Position numbers and translations under genes: made by a program. Shown here piece by piece: positions 5,455 to 7,290 of a stretch of 7,290 bases of DNA. Below the pieces are notes generated by a model. That model saw only the letters and a program-made list of their open reading frames with translations. It was not told where the DNA came from and ran no database searches. The stretch is from Klebsiella pneumoniae (GTDB lineage Bacteria; Pseudomonadota; Gammaproteobacteria; Ga0077536). The first letter of the stretch is position 1. Every line of letters starts with the position of its first letter. The stretch spans positions 1-7,290 of the forward strand of contig CAMCBY010000206.1 of assembly GCA_945873015.1 (NCBI GenBank). Reading direction: 5' to 3'.

Positions 5455-6393
5455 ATGAGTCAATTCATCCTGCACCATTACGACGAGGCACCGTTCGCTG
5501 AGAAGGTGCGCCTGGTGTTCGGCATCAAGAATCTCGCCTGGCGCTCGGTCATCCAGCCCTCGGCCATGCCCAAACCTGACTTGCTGCCGCTGACCGGTGG
5601 TTATCGGCGCACACCGGTCATGCAGATAGGCGCGGACATCTACTGCGATACCCAGCTCATCATCGCGGAGCTTGAGAAACGCCATCCCCAGCCGAGCGTG
5701 TTCCCCGATGGCAACCCCGGCCTCGCCTACGCGCTCGGCAGTTGGGCGCACGGGCCCTACGTGGTGACCTCAGTCGCGATTTATATGGGGGCCGACGATC
5801 CCTTTGCCGGCGATGTCAGCCTGCCGCGGCATTTTTACGAAGACCGCAAAAAAATGTGGATGACGCAGTTCGATACCGACCAGCTGAAACCCGCCTTGCC
5901 GGGTTATCGCACGCGCCTGCGTGCCCATACCGAATTTCTGACCATGCAACTGGCCGATGGGCGCAGGTTCATGACCGGTGACGCGCCCGGCCTGGTCGAT
6001 TTACACGCGATGTGGGACCCGTGGTTCCTGCGTCGCTTCGCGCCCGAGGAGGCGAAGTGGGCCTACGACCCCTATCCTGAGATTGCCGCCTGGGAAGCGC
6101 GCCTCGCCGCCATCGGCCATGGCACCCGCAGCGAGATGGCGCCCGCCGATGCACTGGCGCTGGCGCGCGATTGTCAGCCGGCGCAAGGCCCCGGGGTCGA
6201 CCCGCGCGACCCGCTCAATATCTCCGCCGGCACGCAGGTGACCGTGGCACCAAGCGATTACGCCGAAGTGCCGGTCACGGGCGAACTGGTGGCGACCACC
6301 ATACAAACGGTTTCGATACGCCGCCACGACCCGCAAGTGGGCGAGGTGGTGGTGCATTTTCCCAAGATTGGTTACGACATCACGCCGGCCTGA
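5455..6393 (+). CDS. Glutathione S-transferase-like protein with C-terminal extension
   Basis: A cytoplasmic GST-fold protein of 312 residues, longer than the usual 200-230. Residues 1-78 are a thioredoxin-like N-terminal domain: FILHHYDEAPFAEKVRLVFG, then GGYRRTPVMQIG with the likely cis-proline P54, and CDTQLIIAELEKR, where D65-T66 take the place of the (E/D)S motif that holds the gamma-glutamyl group of glutathione. Residues about 85-225 form the helical C-terminal domain, including FMTGDAPGLVDLHAMWDPWF, a form of the conserved GxxxxxAD segment. Residues about 250-312 form an added beta-rich tail (VTVAPSDYAEVPVTGELVAT, then VHFPKIGYDI). The position of the usual catalytic Ser/Cys before PFAEKVR is Ala12; Tyr9 is near. 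The start is set by GGAGG at 5444-5448. It leads an operon with two epoxide-hydrolase-like genes, which suggests conjugation or reduction of an electrophile; true substrate unknown. Confidence 0.9.
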   Translation: MSQFILHHYDEAPFAEKVRLVFGIKNLAWRSVIQPSAMPKPDLLPLTGGYRRTPVMQIGADIYCDTQLIIAELEKRHPQPSVFPDGNPGLAYALGSWAHGPYVVTSVAIYMGADDPFAGDVSLPRHFYEDRKKMWMTQFDTDQLKPALPGYRTRLRAHTEFLTMQLADGRRFMTGDAPGLVDLHAMWDPWFLRRFAPEEAKWAYDPYPEIAAWEARLAAIGHGTRSEMAPADALALARDCQPAQGPGVDPRDPLNISAGTQVTVAPSDYAEVPVTGELVATTIQTVSIRRHDPQVGEVVVHFPKIGYDITPA

Positions 6394-6439
6394 CCACGCA
6401 GCAGACAGGCCTTCATCACAGCACAAGAGGGGAGAACCC

Positions 6440-6853
6440 ATGACGGAAGAAGAAAAAAACGCGCGCAATTATTTTAAGGTGCGCATGTTCGTCGATGCCT
6501 GGGAGGCGCTCGACCCCGATGTCGCGATGGCTTGTCTGTCGGACGACATCGTCTACATCAATCAGCCGCTGGCGCCGGTCGTCGGTCAGCATGATGTGCG
6601 CAAGATAGTGGCCGGCATCATGAAGCTGACCCGTGCCTGCCATTGGGAACTGCGCAATTGTTTCGGCCGTGGCAATACCGTCGTCACCGAGCGTCTCGAT
6701 TGCTGGGACTTCGATGGCAAGGGTTGGGGTTTGAAACTGCCTTGTATCGGCATGTTCGATCTCAATGACGAAGGCAAGATTTGCGGCTGGCGCGATTATT
6801 TTGACAACCGCATGTGGTTCGAGAACGGCGGCCCGACGCTGCACCTCGACTGA
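6440..6853 (+). CDS. Limonene-1,2-epoxide hydrolase-like protein (NTF2 fold), complete catalytic set
   Basis: A 137-residue protein of the limonene-1,2-epoxide hydrolase (LEH) family, which opens epoxides with water in one step (EC 3.3.2.8 for the type enzyme). It keeps all five residues known from the Rhodococcus enzyme (Y53, N55, R99, D101, D132): Y39 and N41 in VYINQPLAPVVG, R85 and D87 in TERLDCWDF, and D119 in GWRDYFD. Length matches the family (about 149). The start at 6440 is preceded by GGGGAG 5 nt upstream and gives MTEEEKNARN, matching the start of the neighbouring paralogue; an in-frame GTG/ATG-type start 72 bp earlier would overlap the GST-like gene and lacks such support. It lies 46 bp after the GST-like gene and 29 bp before its paralogue. 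A SnoaL-like or ketosteroid-isomerase-like role is the main alternative, since these share the fold, but the five residues favour LEH. The natural substrate cannot be read from the sequence. Confidence 0.88.
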   Translation: MTEEEKNARNYFKVRMFVDAWEALDPDVAMACLSDDIVYINQPLAPVVGQHDVRKIVAGIMKLTRACHWELRNCFGRGNTVVTERLDCWDFDGKGWGLKLPCIGMFDLNDEGKICGWRDYFDNRMWFENGGPTLHLD

Positions 6854-6882
6854 TGCAGCGTGAGATGGAGACTATGGACATC

Positions 6883-7290
6883 ATGACGAAAGAACAGAAG
6901 ATTGCGCGCAACGTCGGTGTGGTACGTGCCTTTTTGAAAGGCTGGGACGATCTTGACGTCGACGCCTGTATGGCTCAATGCACCGAGGACATGTGTTATC
7001 TCAACCAGCCGCTGGAAGCGATCCGCGGCAAAGAGAACGTGCGCAAGATGATTGCCTCGATATTTGCGCCGGCCAAGAAGGTCGAGTTCAAGCTGGTCAA
7101 TTGTTTCGGCCACGAAAACAAGGTCATCACTGAGCGCGTCGACCAGTGGGACTGGAACGGCAGTGGCGTGTGGCAGATGGAGTTGAAGGTCTGCGGCATG
7201 TTCGAGTTGACCGAGAACGGCAAGATCATCGAATGGCGCGAGTACTACGATAACGACTACTGGAGCAACAACGGCGGCCCAAGTCTGGTG
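6883..7290 (+). CDS. Second limonene-epoxide-hydrolase-like paralogue, catalytic Asp replaced by Glu (3' end missing)
   Basis: 136 residues are present and the frame is open to the right edge; by comparison with its neighbour, only a few residues are missing. Hand alignment gives about 63 identities in 136 positions (about 46%) with the protein just upstream, with one single-residue gap, so this is a tandem duplicate. Y39, N41 (CYLNQPLE), R85 and D87 (TERVDQWDW) are kept, but the WRD of the family is WRE here (E120), so the residue equivalent to Rhodococcus D132 is Glu. The start is placed at the ATG giving MTKEQKIARN, which aligns with the paralogue; in-frame ATGs at 6853 (overlapping the previous stop as TGATG), 6865 and 6874 also exist. 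GGAG (6867-6870) lies 12 nt before 6883 and only 3 nt before 6874. Whether it is active, altered or a partner subunit is unknown. Confidence 0.85.
   Translation, partial: MTKEQKIARNVGVVRAFLKGWDDLDVDACMAQCTEDMCYLNQPLEAIRGKENVRKMIASIFAPAKKVEFKLVNCFGHENKVITERVDQWDWNGSGVWQMELKVCGMFELTENGKIIEWREYYDNDYWSNNGGPSLV

Noticed and set aside
5312..5458. Small frame of 48 codons ending in ATGA overlap with the GST-like start
   Set aside because: The TGA/ATG overlap resembles translational coupling, but there is no ribosome binding site, the peptide is low-complexity Arg/Gln-rich from the CCAGCG repeats, and the GST-like gene has its own GGAGG.
6416..6844. Minus-strand frame of 142 codons over the first LEH-like gene
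   Set aside because: It is antisense to a gene with all family catalytic residues, and no motif is recognisable.

Overview
The window is GC-rich proteobacterial DNA. GTAG-headed REP-type palindromes, SMAG-like in design (SMAG is the Stenotrophomonas maltophilia GTAG family), point to a gammaproteobacterium, perhaps near Xanthomonadales or Nevskiales. No rRNA, tRNA, CRISPR array, IS element or phage gene is visible. The organism is inferred from composition and gene families only.

Left part (1-2820). A major facilitator superfamily (MFS) transporter, cut by the left edge, runs on the plus strand. It converges on a minus-strand gene for a 3-oxoacid CoA-transferase whose alpha and beta subunits are fused into one 451-residue chain. 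Five copies of a short palindrome (arms GTGCGAA/TTCGCAC, with a GTAG or GCAG head) lie in two clusters flanking the CoA-transferase gene. The first copy supplies the stop codon of the MFS gene.

Middle part (2821-3952). Two minus-strand envelope genes form a probable operon. The upstream one is a secreted glycine-zipper protein with a His/Asp-rich segment. The downstream one is a glycine-zipper lipoprotein with a C-terminal peptidoglycan-binding domain. About 210 bp without a gene separate them from the next unit; this stretch holds a possible sigma-E-like promoter.

Right part (4165-7290). An AraC-family regulator (minus) diverges from a plus-strand operon. The operon encodes a GST-like protein with an extra C-terminal beta-rich segment, then two tandem limonene-1,2-epoxide-hydrolase-like (NTF2-fold) proteins, the second cut by the right edge within its last few residues. 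GSTs and epoxide hydrolases both act on electrophilic compounds such as epoxides. The simplest reading is an inducible cassette for catabolism or detoxification of an epoxidised, perhaps terpenoid-like, substrate. The first hydrolase keeps all five family catalytic residues. The second has Glu in place of one catalytic Asp. The GST-like protein has Ala at the usual Ser/Cys position. The divergent promoter region carries a direct repeat and an inverted repeat that are candidate AraC-type operators.

The right-hand cassette is the most promising candidate for an undescribed system. The REP clusters and the fused CoA-transferase are secondary points of interest.
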